In this document: in pieces, positions 53,801 to 63,353 of the stretch
Layout of the letters: each line of letters begins with the position of its first letter
Position numbering within the stretch: the first letter of the stretch is position 1
Assembly (NCBI GenBank): GCA_001661245.1
Contig: KV454014.1
Span: forward strand, 1,118,804-1,182,803
Direction of reading: 5' to 3'
From: Pachysolen tannophilus NRRL Y-2460
Lineage: Eukaryota > Ascomycota > Pichiomycetes > Alaninales > Pachysolenaceae
DNA length: 64,000 nt
Position numbers and translations under genes: made by a program
Notes under the pieces: model-generated
What the model was told of the DNA's origin: nothing
What the model saw: only the letters and a program-made list of their open reading frames with translations
Databases searched by the model: none

Positions 53801-54407
53801 GTGGAGGTGGTTTTCTTCTCAACGTTTTCCTTGTAACAATAGATCCATTAATTGTCGCTGGAGGTGCTACCACCAGTGAAGGAATACTCTTCAGCACTGC
53901 ATCTGCGGCAAGACTTTGATCTTGTCGCTGAGGTTTCTGCTGTTGCAAAGAAGATAAAGACAGTGGTTCCTTTGGTTCCTTTGGTTCCTGTGGTTCTTGT
54001 GGTATTGGCGCTACTGACGCTACTGGCGCTACTGGCGCTATTGATGCTACTTGCAGAACCTGCGGTGAGTGTTGTTGAGATACTGGTTGCGGCGAGGGCG
54101 ACGCCACTGGTGAACGCGCAGCCAGCTGCGATAACGTACTCATATCACTTCCCGGGAAACCCCCCAAGCTCGACTGTGGTAACGTAGGAATATTATTCAA
54201 CAAACTTGCACTTGACAAATTACTCTTCAAATCCCTAGAACTCAATTTCTCTGATGAAACTCCAGCACCATCCTTGGGTATTACTATCGTCCTCTTATGA
54301 TTGTTTCCCTGGTTATGTGAATGAGCCTCTTGTTTATGTGCATTATTAGACCCAAATCCAAAAGAATTGAGCATAGAGGCCCTTTTTCTATGTTCCTTAT
54401 TTGTCAT
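50880..54407 (-). CDS. Large disordered protein of unknown function
   Basis: An 1175-residue open frame with no recognisable enzyme domain, signal peptide or membrane segment. The N-terminus is basic (KEHRKRASMLNSFGFG). It is followed by a Pro/Val/Ala-Pro-Val repeat (around residues 120-150), a short Pro-rich motif RRKPPPPPSETE (near 194-205), Gln runs and long Asp/Asn-rich stretches. The best candidates for conserved sites are KVRREPPDVPVTGRTGRS (about 840-857) and AYIMAIRRKAGTAYSNAPSS with WGLPLAI after it (about 945-975). The last residues are a run of Asp/Asn. Composition and Pro motifs suggest a scaffold or cytoskeletal/bud-neck regulator, but that is only inference. Confidence 0.75.
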   Translation of the reverse strand: MTNKEHRKRASMLNSFGFGSNNAHKQEAHSHNQGNNHKRTIVIPKDGAGVSSEKLSSRDLKSNLSSASLLNNIPTLPQSSLGGFPGSDMSTLSQLAARSPVASPSPQPVSQQHSPQVLQVASIAPVAPVASVAPIPQEPQEPKEPKEPLSLSSLQQQKPQRQDQSLAADAVLKSIPSLVVAPPATINGSIVTRKTLRRKPPPPPSETEAAEKQQQQLQQKQQQPHLSKLKTSLDNESSLPSANVHSLATPVTLTSSVYSPISTSNAEKRKIDSNNSSSDQINANGNGNANGSKLAYNTETVKQEDEETEKLSTLLKRNQSLNKKVDQFLSHSRDSSLVTESNFNTNKLEEDSQFQPTELIREETNEDYGNKQKNDNLNLFTINRKDLAFIDLHSIVGNSNDETEKIGAQPQHNLKILKTDLQTADKGRDDKQNSTTFTTANTNNLSLSNTVSDDEYFDVDDGLEQNKKDGKEIDSDHPNNNTDNDDINVVDIDAFEVSPYIMDTIDTSFSNVEESNEPVDRHFDYENSPQSLKQRSSMVFIDDQEGTSDNEISDKGSICVNVNFNNDQEPIDNKVGALKIHLLSPTFDRESGSPSNFDDQIPYDPDPLPPWNADINSNYYAVTKPELDSSSIQPPHLNNNSNEEIDENKINRQPENKNDYYNDGVNPYLEDEDSANDELRFTARSPFYSPFEQPDDTTPKRMIITNNITDDEDSDEYKKKLDQNVADARNSYFGTVDIDEFNEKHQNLEVPAAISKSDQQPRKLSSSSVITPNEGQQFADAYDRREEVTVAPVSYSDLKSSMLGNVEPYPTMDDNEMHRDLSQELILPSIQQPITSTTPKRKVRREPPDVPVTGRTGRSLSVSKPQQTIFVDNAPIQQDELPQPVLSPKTSTNFSINSVVPPTHCDPIASNSDKVNTNAEAGRSDTRKVVPKLVVHPGEGKKSAYIMAIRRKAGTAYSNAPSSKWGLPLAIRPESQKKKLSPLSINTPSSRYYKSVGGSMSLFKKGVMTSSDIKHGNLKPRLLSSEIDEEADNGEASMSAGNGGNALAHTQLSGFVNPAITSELNSVNSNSLDSSSSQQNNSGMLLKYKTSSADINNEGNDLFYDDDLVTQLQSHHPTNFDDLDDAISTSEIESNTSGIRRKESVVSYMPGNDNKLKLFIANPDNDDDNDDDESE

Positions 54408-55144
54408 AGCGCTAACTCAACTTAATGATGCGACAATGATAGAAAAAAAAAATAAAAAAAAAAATTAGAACAAGAAATTGATCTATAACTGTTTAGTATC
54501 TATTCTCTATTATTTCCCACCACTAATAACTTAAGCGCCCTACTGATTAAATATTTATTTAAAAATATCGATTTAATTATAGTGATTAACTATTTTCCTA
54601 TATTTCTAAAATGTTAATAAATAACGGATTCACGCCCATATATATTTTGATTGATTGTTCTTGTCTTGTTAAATGAGCAATAGAAGAGTAGTGTGGGAGA
54701 TTATCAAAAAAATATATATATAGATATATTTTGTATAAGAAAAAGTTAAAGGGCAAGAAGATGATGAGATAGCAGCTCTAGTTGATCTCTTGAATTAATA
54801 ATATTAAAATACCAATTAGTCTACAATTATTGACTAGATGGTTTGGATTTATTATTTAGAGGCTGATATGATACTTTAAACAAGAAAGAGAATTTACAAA
54901 GAAGATTGATTTGATTTTAAAGCATTTATCTTTTTCTTTCTTTGTTATTGTTTTCTAACCGCTGTTAATAGGTTTCTAGCTGGTTTCTGGATTAATAGGG
55001 TAACTTTTCATTTATTAGGAAAAAAAAAAATTTTTTAAAATTTTTTTTTAGCTCACATATTAAAGCTAAATAGTAGTAGATATATACATTTATATATTTA
55101 TCTATCTATCTATATATATATATATACAAATTGAGAGAGAGGAA
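54408..55144. promoter_or_regulatory. NHP2 promoter with PAC- and RRPE-like boxes
   Basis: GATGAGAT at 54763-54770 matches the core of the PAC element. AAAAATTTTTT at 55026-55036, with a second copy just after, resembles RRPE. Both are typical of ribosome-biogenesis genes. A TA repeat at 55111-55125 may be the TATA region. The start-proximal side of the 1175-residue gene has poly(A) only. Confidence 0.5.
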
Positions 55145-55609
55145 ATGGCAAAGAAAGAAAAGTCCTCAAAAGAGGAATCTGAAGTAGATAATTATGAGAA
55201 AAGACTTCCAGCGGTTTTACCATTTGCAAGACCATTGGCTCCTAAAAAATTAAATAAGAAAGTTTTAAAAACTGTTAAGAAAGCATCAAAGGCTAAACAT
55301 GTTAAGAGAGGTGTTAAAGAAGTGGTAAAAGCTTTAAGAAAAGGTGAAAAAGGTTTGGTTATAGTTGCAGGAGATATCTCGCCACCAGATGTTATTTCTC
55401 ATTTACCTGTTTTATGTGAAGATAATGGAGTTCCATATATTTTCTTACCTTCAAAAGAAGATTTAGGTTCTGCTGGAGCGACAAAGAGACCAACTTCATG
55501 TGTCATGATTGTTCCAAATGGAGGAAAAAGTAAGAAAGCAGACTCCAAAACTGCAGAAGAGTATAGGGAAAACTTTGATGAGATAGTAAAGGAAATTCCA
55601 AGCTTATAA
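55145..55609 (+). CDS. NHP2: H/ACA snoRNP protein Nhp2
   Basis: A 154-residue L7Ae-family RNA-binding protein, core subunit of H/ACA snoRNPs that guide pseudouridylation and rRNA processing in the nucleolus. The acidic, Lys-rich N-terminus precedes the L7Ae core: KRGVKEVVKALRKGEKGL, VIVAGDISPPDVISHLPVLCE and VPYIFLPSKEDLGSAGATKRPT. Length matches S. cerevisiae Nhp2 (156). The upstream PAC/RRPE-like boxes fit co-regulation with rRNA-processing genes. Confidence 0.96.
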   Translation: MAKKEKSSKEESEVDNYEKRLPAVLPFARPLAPKKLNKKVLKTVKKASKAKHVKRGVKEVVKALRKGEKGLVIVAGDISPPDVISHLPVLCEDNGVPYIFLPSKEDLGSAGATKRPTSCVMIVPNGGKSKKADSKTAEEYRENFDEIVKEIPSL

Positions 55610-55909
55610 AATTATAAAATGAAATTACTTGAGGCTTAATGAACAATGTCTTTTTTTTTTTGTTTCTTTTTTTCTTCTTTTCTCTGTTTTTATTTTCTGT
55701 TGTTGTCTTAGTTTTGGTTTTATGGTCATTCTTAGTTAGGTAAGGTTTCAGTTTCTATTGAATGCTGAATTAAAGAATAACTAACTGTTAATTGTAATTA
55801 GCTTCTTTCTATTTATAATTGTCCTCTATATATTAAAAACGTTTTTTTTTTTTTGTTTTTTTTTTAATACACCTACAAACAAATAAATAGTTAATTTTTA
55901 TTGAATCTT
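55610..55909. other. Convergent intergenic region NHP2-LYS4
   Basis: T-rich DNA without a gene. Confidence 0.6.
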
Positions 55910-58018
55910 TTAGTTGGAAGTCCCTGCCAATTCAGCTTTAACCCATCCTTCTAATCCACCTTTAATGATAATGTCTTGTAAATTCGTACCTAGTTCACCA
56001 ACTTTTTGTTTCAATACAACTTCACCAGTTTCACCACTAGTAACAAATACTGTAGCCTTTTTAACATCATACTTCAAAAACCATCCTGTTCTTCTGGTTA
56101 ATTCTTTTGGTTCCGATTTATATTTTTCTCTCAACATATCAATTAATTGAGGAATTTCTAAAGTTAATAATGCATTATTAATAGAATTTCTTGAAAAAAT
56201 ATTACCAAATGAACCAGCAACTACTAATTTCATATCTCTTGCTAATATTGCAGTGGCAGCTTGTTCTCTAGATGAGCCTGTTCCAAAATTATAACCAGAA
56301 ACAATAATATCGCCAGGTTTTGTCTTGCTTCCAAATTCTGAATCATAATTTTCCATACAAACTTCTGCCATCTTGGATCTTGGTACATCATCCTGGTAAG
56401 TATATTTACCTGGGTAAATACCATCGGTATTAATATTATCAGCATCACACAAGATTAATTCACCTTCAATTGATTCTGGGAAACCTTCCAAGACTTCAAC
56501 AGTTGAAGAACTTGAGTCTTCATCAGCACCAGATGGCTTCTCATGAATTATGACTTCTTTAACAATTTCTTTAACTTCTTTCAAAGGTTCTCCCAAGACT
56601 TCTTCAGGCGCTGCAATTTTACCCATTACAGCAGATGCTGCAACAATCTCTGGTGAAGCCAAAAATGCCAAAGCATCTTTACTTCCCATTCTTCCCTTGA
56701 AATTTCTATTTGTTGCCGAAATACCAATTTCTCCCGGTTCTAATAAACCTGCACCTAAACCTATACAAGGTCCACAACCAGCAGGTAAAGGAATACCACC
56801 AGCATCAATTAAAGTCTGCCACGCACCAATGGATTCAGCATCTTTTTGAACTAAACTTGAAGCAGCGGCAACATAAAATTCCACTCCTGGTGCAACTTTC
56901 TTACCCTTAATAACATCTGCTGCTGCCTTTATATCACTCAATCTGGAATTTGTACAAGAGACTAAATAAGCCTTATTAATTTTCATGTTTTTCTTGGATA
57001 ATTCAGCTAATGGGTTTGAAATCTTGACTGAGTTAGGTCCTGAGACATATGGTGATAATGATGATAAATCTATTTTCAAAGTTTTTGCATAAAATGCATC
57101 AGAATCAGCAATTACTGGTGAATCGATTAATTTTTGTACTGTCTCCTTATTGATACGTGGATGATTTGGTCCAATTTTTTCTAATCTATCACGATACCAT
57201 TTAAAAACGGTATTATCAACTGGGAACAATCCAGATAAGGCACCCCATTCAGTAGTCATGTTGGCAATTGTTAATCTATAATCAATTGGAATTGATTCCA
57301 AATCATCTCCAACAAATTCAATTGCATGATTTAAAACTTCATCATTATTAAATATCCCACATAATGAAACAATAACATCTTTACCTGTAACTCCTTTCGG
57401 TAATTTACCAATTAATTCTACTCTTGCAATAGGAGGTATCTGCCACCAAGTTTGGCCTGTTGCCCATATTGAAGCAGCATCCGTTCTGACTATAGGTGTA
57501 CCTAATGAACCAATACCACCATAAGTATTAGAATGTGAATCAGAAGCAACCGTTAAATTTGAAGGAAAAGCATACCCTTCTTCGATCATGATTTGATGGC
57601 CAATACCTCTACCAGCAGGATAAAAATCAACTCCTTGTTTTGTAGCAAAGTCTTGAATATTTTTATACTTTGTCAAATTTTTTTCTGTTTTATTTTGTAC
57701 ATCATGATCTAACGTATTCACAATTTGTCTATTATCCTTCACTTTCGAAGCACCAAGACCCATGAATTTCAACGCTATAGGCCACGAATTATCATGAGAC
57801 ATCACATGTGCTGGCTTAATACTAACATAATCACCACTTTTAACTAGTTTGCCTTCAGGTAGTCCAACAGCATATTTTTGTACAATCTTTTCAGTCAAAT
57901 TCTGTCCTGCAAATAACAACGGTGTCGAGGACAAATATCTCTTAATAGACCCTCTCGTAGCAAATGCCCTTCTGTTCTTAATGACAAACATCCTACTACC
58001 AAATATTCTTTTGAACAA
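55910..58018 (-). CDS. LYS4: Mitochondrial homoaconitase (lysine biosynthesis)
   Basis: A 702-residue aconitase-superfamily enzyme that converts homocitrate/homoaconitate to homoisocitrate in the fungal alpha-aminoadipate lysine pathway. The first 30 residues are Arg/Ser-rich, a mitochondrial presequence. [39 protein letters not shown] and [16 protein letters not shown] are homoaconitase features that separate it from aconitase. The 4Fe-4S ligands are Cys355 (VSCTNS), Cys415 and Cys418 (GCGPC). The small swivelling domain with [11 protein letters not shown] follows near 590. Length fits Lys4 (693 in S. cerevisiae) rather than Aco1 (778). I found no CTG codon in it. Confidence 0.94.
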   Translation of the reverse strand: MFKRIFGSRMFVIKNRRAFATRGSIKRYLSSTPLLFAGQNLTEKIVQKYAVGLPEGKLVKSGDYVSIKPAHVMSHDNSWPIALKFMGLGASKVKDNRQIVNTLDHDVQNKTEKNLTKYKNIQDFATKQGVDFYPAGRGIGHQIMIEEGYAFPSNLTVASDSHSNTYGGIGSLGTPIVRTDAASIWATGQTWWQIPPIARVELIGKLPKGVTGKDVIVSLCGIFNNDEVLNHAIEFVGDDLESIPIDYRLTIANMTTEWGALSGLFPVDNTVFKWYRDRLEKIGPNHPRINKETVQKLIDSPVIADSDAFYAKTLKIDLSSLSPYVSGPNSVKISNPLAELSKKNMKINKAYLVSCTNSRLSDIKAAADVIKGKKVAPGVEFYVAAASSLVQKDAESIGAWQTLIDAGGIPLPAGCGPCIGLGAGLLEPGEIGISATNRNFKGRMGSKDALAFLASPEIVAASAVMGKIAAPEEVLGEPLKEVKEIVKEVIIHEKPSGADEDSSSSTVEVLEGFPESIEGELILCDADNINTDGIYPGKYTYQDDVPRSKMAEVCMENYDSEFGSKTKPGDIIVSGYNFGTGSSREQAATAILARDMKLVVAGSFGNIFSRNSINNALLTLEIPQLIDMLREKYKSEPKELTRRTGWFLKYDVKKATVFVTSGETGEVVLKQKVGELGTNLQDIIIKGGLEGWVKAELAGTSN

Positions 58019-58446
58019 GAAATAAATATATAAAATAAATAAATAAATAAATGAAAAAACTTTTAATACTATTCAATTATGATTCAGACCCAAAATATAT
58101 GGAGACATGATTATGTGAAAAAGTTTGTCAGGGCCGCTTACAGGACGCAAGTTATCAATTTTTTTTTTTTCGTCCTTCAGCGAATTATAACTAACAATTT
58201 ACTAATAGCCACAAACAGTAGTGCACATTAGTTTAAAAAAATCAAAAATCAAGTAGCATTAGCCTCAAGTATAAATTTGGATAAATGTGTGGCTAATCTC
58301 ATCTTCTGTGGCTAAGTTAAAAATTTTTCAAATTTTTATCTAATAAAAAAAAAAATAAAAAAAAATTCTTATACTATTAGTTGGTATATATATATATATA
58401 TTTATAAATATTTATATATATATATTAGATATACCTCTATTGCAGA
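58019..58446. promoter_or_regulatory. LYS4-RRS1 divergent promoter with PAC and RRPE boxes
   Basis: CTCATC at 58298-58303 (complement GATGAG, PAC core) and AAAAATTTTTCA at 58319-58330 (complement of the RRPE consensus TGAAAAATTTT) lie 120-150 bp before the RRS1 start. TA repeats lie at 58387-58400 and 58413-58424. An ATAA tetranucleotide repeat at 58030-58050 sits in the LYS4 leader. Confidence 0.6.
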
Positions 58447-59145
58447 ATGTCCGAAGAAAACAACTTGTAAGTATTATTATTTTTTTTTATTGTTAGATCA
58501 TTTCATGAATATCAAAGTAAAGTATGCTAACGTTTTCCCATGCCACTTTTTTTCAGTAAACCTGTAACGGTAGAAAAACCAATACCTGTTTCATACGATT
58601 TGGGTAACTTGGCTGTATTCGATCCAAATCCATTAGATGGTACCAAGCTCACTGATGAAAAAGAATTGAATAAACATTTGGATGAAGTCACAAGGGATAA
58701 TGCACAGTTATTAATCAATCAAATACTATCTTTACCTGTCAAGACAACAACTGAATCAAACTCATCTGATGGTGGTCAAAGTTCAACAATAACATTGGTT
58801 CAACTTCCAGAACCATTAACCCCATTACCAAGAGAGAAATCTGTTCCAAAAGCAAAACTGCCGACCAAATGGGAGCAGTTTGCTGCCAAGAAAGGTATCA
58901 AAAAGAAGGGGAAAGAAGGGAAATTGGCTTATGATGAAGAAGTTGGTGAATGGACTCCTAAATGGGGGTATGGTGGCAAGAACAAAAAACTTGATAATCA
59001 ATGGTTAGTTGAAGTTGACGAAAAAGCTGAGGAAAAAGATGGTTTAATAGATCCTAGATCGTTGAACAGAGCTGAGAGAATGAAATTAATTAAAAAAAAT
59101 CAACTGCAACAGAAAAAAAATTTGAAAGCAGTTGAAAGGAAATAA
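58447..59145 (+). CDS. RRS1: Ribosome biogenesis regulator Rrs1, two exons
   Basis: Spliced from exon 1 at 58447-58466 (MSEENN plus two bases) to exon 2 at 58557-59145, giving 202 residues, the same size as S. cerevisiae Rrs1 (203). The joined N-terminus reads MSEENNFKPVTVEKPIPVSYD, followed by NLAVFDPNPLD, TKWEQFAAKKGI and GEWTPKWGYGGKNKKLD with WLVEV, all Rrs1 hallmarks. Rrs1 works with Rpf2 to load the 5S RNP into the large ribosomal precursor. The open frame alone suggests an ATG at 58540, but that codon lies inside the intron. S. cerevisiae RRS1 has no intron. PAC and RRPE boxes lie upstream. Confidence 0.94.
58467..58556 (+). other. Spliceosomal intron of RRS1 (90 nt)
   Basis: 5' site GTAAGT, branch-site candidate TGCTAAC at 58535-58541 and 3' site TTTTTTTCAG. 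The branch point is only about 15 nt from the acceptor. Removal joins TT|T (Phe) in frame. Confidence 0.92.
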
Positions 59146-59445
59146 TTCCAACCTTATATACTATTTGTACTTTTTTTTGCTAGCTTTTCACAAAGGTTTG
59201 TATAGTTCTAATATGAAAAAGTTTTACTTTACATATATAATATCCTTAAATATGTTTGTTTGTGTGTGTCCAAAAAAGTAGTGCGAAAACGGCATACAAC
59301 ATTTTAAATGTTGTATTTGATTTAAGCGCTGATAGCAGAACTTGCTGATATCAGAACTTGTTAATTCTTAGTATAAATAGTTACAAGATGGCAAGAAGTT
59401 TAGGTTTTATTCTTTCTTTATATGACTTTATTTTGTAATTGAATT
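59146..59445. other. Intergenic: RRS1 3' end and MSH4 promoter
   Basis: Two half-repeats of CTGATA(G/T)CAGAACTTG lie at 59329-59361, just before the MSH4 leader. AAATGTTGTATTTGA around 59307-59321 partly repeats CAACATTTTAAATGTTG (59299-59315), an inverted repeat. No recognised meiotic element was found. Confidence 0.4.
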
Positions 59446-61959
59446 ATGCTTAGTACGAGATCGGAAGCAATATCTAGGACATTAACTAGTAATTTTGATA
59501 CCACTACGTTCAATTGTACTTCAAAGAGAACAGTTAATACTCAAGGTTCAATTTTAGGTAATAAGACGATATGTTCAGTTTTTATTTCTAAATCTGTGTC
59601 ACCTGTTGTCGGTATTTGTTTTGTATTGGCTGATATTGGTGTTGTGCTATCAACAGAGATCAATGATTCGTTGACTTTGACAAGAACAGTAAATAAGATT
59701 CAAATATATAATCCAAACGAAATCTTGGTAGAAAGTTTATCCAACAAATTAGTCAATATAATTCAGTCAAATATTGATTGTAAAATAACTCGTATCAATA
59801 AAAAATTCTTCAATAATGATTTAGAATTAATTAAAAAAAGTTCAATAAATCCAGAAAGGGATATTGAATTAAAAGATTATTACTTTGGTTTATGTGCTAC
59901 AACAGGTGCAATTAATCATATGAAAGAAAAATATCCAAACTTTAATAAATTTAGAATTAAATATGAGCCTTGTGAAGCAACAATGTTTATAGATAAAAAA
60001 ACTATTAGAAGTTTGGAATTGGTGGAAAATCTAGTTGATCAAGGTCATGGAATCTCATTATTTAAATTTTTAAATTCAACAGTTACCAAGATGGGAGAAC
60101 GTGTTCTTAGAAATAACATCTTACAACCTTTGACAGATGCAGAAAGTATCAAGTTAAGATTAGAGTCTGTTAAGGAATTAATATCAAACACAAGTACGTT
60201 ACTGGCACTAAGAGAATTAATGAAAAATTTTCAAGATACGGATAAGTTATTTAATTTATTGGTTTCAGTAAAGACTTCAACAAATAATGATCAAAAAATC
60301 AATACTGTAATATTATTAAAGCAAGCTGTTGAAATTTCAATAAAGATTTCAAAGTTATTGGAAACTACAAGCTCTTCATTGCTTTTTGAAATAAAAAATA
60401 TCTGTAAACATGGAGATATTTTAAAGATACAAGATTTGATAAACGAATATATTAATGAAGACTGTTCATGGGCTTTAACAACTTTAGACTTGAGAAATCA
60501 AAAATGCTATGCTGTTAAAAGTGGTAGAAATGGATTATTAGATGTCAGTAGACAGCTATATCATAACATAATAGATGATATTATTCTGATGGTTGATAGT
60601 TTGAGTGAAGAGTTCGAGTTAGATTTGGATTACAAATTTGATTCTACTAGAGGCTTTTATATGAGAATCAAATATTTCCAAGGTGATTTGAATGAATTAC
60701 CGGAGGTTTTCATAAATAAAATCAGTAAAAAGGGAAAATTTATTGAATGTACCACATTAAATTTAATAAAAAGTAATTCAAGACTAAATAGTACCTTACA
60801 AGAAATTATTTTAATGAGCGATCAGATAATTGAAGGTCTTTTGAATGAAGTCGGTAACTATATTTCAACCATGTTTATGCTATCTGAAGCAATTGCAATT
60901 TTGGACTTGTTGTGTTGTTTTGCATATAATGCTGATAATAGTTCAAATTATGTATGTCCTGAAATTGTTGATGAAGAAATGAAGATGGTTGTGAAACAAA
61001 GTAGACATCCTATCCTAGAAAAAAATTTAGTCACCAATAAGTTTATATCAAATGATATAATTTTATTATATGATACTTCAAGGTTGCAAATCTTAACAGG
61101 GGCTAATATGAGTGGTAAATCAGTTTATTTAAAACAGATAGCATTGTTATCGATAATGGCACAAATTGGTTCATTGGTGCCAGCTGATTATGCGCTACTT
61201 CCTATTTTTGAAAATTTACATGCAAGGATCTGCAATGATAATTTTGAAGTAAACACTTCAACTTTTAGTGCAGAAATGGGTGAAATATCTTACATTTTGA
61301 AAGAAATAAATTCTAAAAGTTTGTTAATAATCGACGAGTTGGGTAGAGGTTCCAGCTTAAGTGACGGGTTTTCTATTTCTTTGGCGATTACAGAATCATT
61401 GATACCTGTTGGTTGCTCTTGTTTTATGTCAACTCATTTTACAGATATCCCTAAAATTTTACTGACAAGTCCAGGAGTTGTTCATTTGCATTTCAAAAGC
61501 GAATTAGATTATAATCAAAATGAACTAATTATGTATCACAAATTGATTTCTACAAATAATTTTGAAGTAAATACGTCAATAGCCGAAGGTTACGGTATAT
61601 TGATGGTTCAAAAAATTTTACCATCAATAATAATTCAGGATGCAAAGATAATCTCTAAAAATTTGAAAAAAAGGAAAAATAATGATGAAGAAAGATTCAG
61701 AGAAAAATTAGTTGTACTTAAGAAGCAAAGAAGCATGTTAGATTTAGTACAGGTTTTGAAAATAAGTAAAGCTAAGAATCAGTTAGATTTGAGTACTTTA
61801 AAATTAATTCAAGAACAATTTATTGAGAATTTTAAAAAATTGAATGAAGATAATTACCTGGAAGGTTTTTCATCCAGTCAAGTAGTAGAAGAAGTAGAAG
61901 AAGTAGTAGAAGAAGAAGATATTTACAATGATGAAAATGATGAATTAGAGAAATATTAA
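59446..61959 (+). CDS. MSH4: Meiotic MutS homologue Msh4
   Basis: An 837-residue MutS-family ATPase that, with Msh5, stabilises recombination intermediates for crossovers in meiosis. It lacks the mismatch-recognition domain I, as Msh4 should. Visible parts are the lever/clamp helices (GHGISLFKFLNSTVTKMGERVLRNNI and NFQDTDKLF), Walker A GANMSGKS at 552-559, STFSAEMGEI, Walker B LLIIDELGRGSS near 626-637 and STHFTDIPKI. The C-terminus is an acidic tail. S. cerevisiae Msh4 has 878 residues. Upstream sequence is short (300 bp). An intact frame suggests the yeast keeps a meiotic programme. Rare CTG codons at 60202 and 61462 are discussed in the findings. Confidence 0.93.
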   Translation: MLSTRSEAISRTLTSNFDTTTFNCTSKRTVNTQGSILGNKTICSVFISKSVSPVVGICFVLADIGVVLSTEINDSLTLTRTVNKIQIYNPNEILVESLSNKLVNIIQSNIDCKITRINKKFFNNDLELIKKSSINPERDIELKDYYFGLCATTGAINHMKEKYPNFNKFRIKYEPCEATMFIDKKTIRSLELVENLVDQGHGISLFKFLNSTVTKMGERVLRNNILQPLTDAESIKLRLESVKELISNTSTLLALRELMKNFQDTDKLFNLLVSVKTSTNNDQKINTVILLKQAVEISIKISKLLETTSSSLLFEIKNICKHGDILKIQDLINEYINEDCSWALTTLDLRNQKCYAVKSGRNGLLDVSRQLYHNIIDDIILMVDSLSEEFELDLDYKFDSTRGFYMRIKYFQGDLNELPEVFINKISKKGKFIECTTLNLIKSNSRLNSTLQEIILMSDQIIEGLLNEVGNYISTMFMLSEAIAILDLLCCFAYNADNSSNYVCPEIVDEEMKMVVKQSRHPILEKNLVTNKFISNDIILLYDTSRLQILTGANMSGKSVYLKQIALLSIMAQIGSLVPADYALLPIFENLHARICNDNFEVNTSTFSAEMGEISYILKEINSKSLLIIDELGRGSSLSDGFSISLAITESLIPVGCSCFMSTHFTDIPKILLTSPGVVHLHFKSELDYNQNELIMYHKLISTNNFEVNTSIAEGYGILMVQKILPSIIIQDAKIISKNLKKRKNNDEERFREKLVVLKKQRSMLDLVQVLKISKAKNQLDLSTLKLIQEQFIENFKKLNEDNYLEGFSSSQVVEEVEEVVEEEDIYNDENDELEKY

Positions 61960-62095
61960 AAATTAAAAATTATTTAAATTATAAGATGATTTGATAAAAA
62001 TTAAGCAATTAGTCTATTAAATATAGTAAAGCAACAAAGCAAAAATTATGTTTTTTCTTTTTTTTTATTTTATTTTATTTCCACAATTATAACGT
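61960..62095. other. Convergent 3' region MSH4-asparaginase
   Basis: A 136-bp AT-rich spacer with T tracts; nothing else seen. Confidence 0.6.
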
Positions 62096-63187
62096 TTAAC
62101 CACCACAAACACCTTCAAATACTTTTCTAATTTGATGAATATCTAATTTATTATTTAAGCACAATTGTAATAATATTCTTGCCTTTTGAGGGTTTAAATA
62201 ACCTGCGGATACAGCACCAGTAAATCCATCAATTTTTGGTAATGCAGCTTTTGGAACCAATCCATCTATGGATCTTTTAGAATAAATAATTGGGATATTA
62301 TAATTTTTCCACATTTCACTAGCTAATTCATTTGCTTCTTTAGCCATTGATCCTGCTCCACATCCTGCAAATACCAATCCTTTTGAATTTAACTCACGTA
62401 CTGCTAACATGATTAATTTTTTATTAAAGCCTTGATGTCCATATAAGATTGTGACTTCATCCAAAGAAGTATTTATATTTATATTCCAATTATATAATCC
62501 TAATGGTTTCGTTGGTGGATAATAATAATATATTTCATTATTAACAAAATTCCCCAAATATCCTTGTCTCCCATTAAAAGTATCTAAAGAGTTTGCGTTT
62601 GCCTTTGTTATATAATAACCAGAAGATATTTGATCATTTAGAGAGACCAATACACCTCTTCCAATTGATTGTTTACATGCAGCTATTCTTATTGCTTGAT
62701 ATAAATTCATAGGACCATCAGCTGAAATTGAAGAAGAAGGTCTCATTGATCCCGATATAACAATTGGAATATCAGTTTCTGTTAAAGCACATTGTAAGAA
62801 AAAAGAAGTTTCTTCCATTGTATCTGTACCATGTGTTATAACTATACCATCATAAATACCAGTACTAAGAGTTTTAACAATTGAATGATATAATGTAAGA
62901 AAATGTTTTGAATCCATTTCACTTGAATCTATATTCATAATCTGTTCATACTGTAAATCACAAATTCCAGAAATATCTGGTACTGATTGGATCAATTCAT
63001 CAATTGTTAGATCTACTTTATAACCAGCAGTTTGAGAAGCTGTAGTACCCTTTGATGCAATTGTTCCTCCTGTAGCAAGAATTTTTATCTTTGGTAAATT
63101 CGATGAACATTGTGATCTAATACTGAATGCACTATGCTCCAAGTTCAAATCATCATTAATTATTTCCAAGTTATCGCCTTTGGTCAT
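62096..63187 (-). CDS. ASP1: Cytosolic L-asparaginase
   Basis: A 363-residue type I/II bacterial-like asparaginase, turning asparagine into aspartate and ammonia. The first catalytic threonine is in KILATGGTIAS (about residues 34-44) and the second in GIVITHGTDTMEET with its Thr-Asp-Lys-type triad partners. RPSSSISADGPMNL and the C-terminal GCGAGSM and KAALPKIDGF motifs follow. There is no signal peptide, so the intracellular Asp1 type (381 residues in S. cerevisiae) fits better than the secreted Asp3 type. It is divergent from SLD5 with only 166 bp between starts. Confidence 0.92.
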   Translation of the reverse strand: MTKGDNLEIINDDLNLEHSAFSIRSQCSSNLPKIKILATGGTIASKGTTASQTAGYKVDLTIDELIQSVPDISGICDLQYEQIMNIDSSEMDSKHFLTLYHSIVKTLSTGIYDGIVITHGTDTMEETSFFLQCALTETDIPIVISGSMRPSSSISADGPMNLYQAIRIAACKQSIGRGVLVSLNDQISSGYYITKANANSLDTFNGRQGYLGNFVNNEIYYYYPPTKPLGLYNWNININTSLDEVTILYGHQGFNKKLIMLAVRELNSKGLVFAGCGAGSMAKEANELASEMWKNYNIPIIYSKRSIDGLVPKAALPKIDGFTGAVSAGYLNPQKARILLQLCLNNKLDIHQIRKVFEGVCGG

Positions 63188-63353
63188 CTTGGAGATAAAA
63201 CTTTTTAAAAAAATAAAAAATAAAAAATTAATAAAAAATTAATAAAATTTAAAAAATTTTTCATTTCTCAATTTTCAATTTTCAACTATTTTTTTCGCGT
63301 TATTTATCAATTAATTAATACTATATTATTCATTATTAATTAAAATTTACAAA

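Noticed and set aside
55910-58018. Aconitase (ACO1/ACO2) identity
   Set aside because: Length and the [10 protein letters not shown] and [13 protein letters not shown] motifs fit homoaconitase Lys4 better.
58540-58556. ATG at 58540 as the RRS1 start
   Set aside because: It lies between a branch-site motif and a perfect acceptor. The upstream exon supplies the proper N-terminus.
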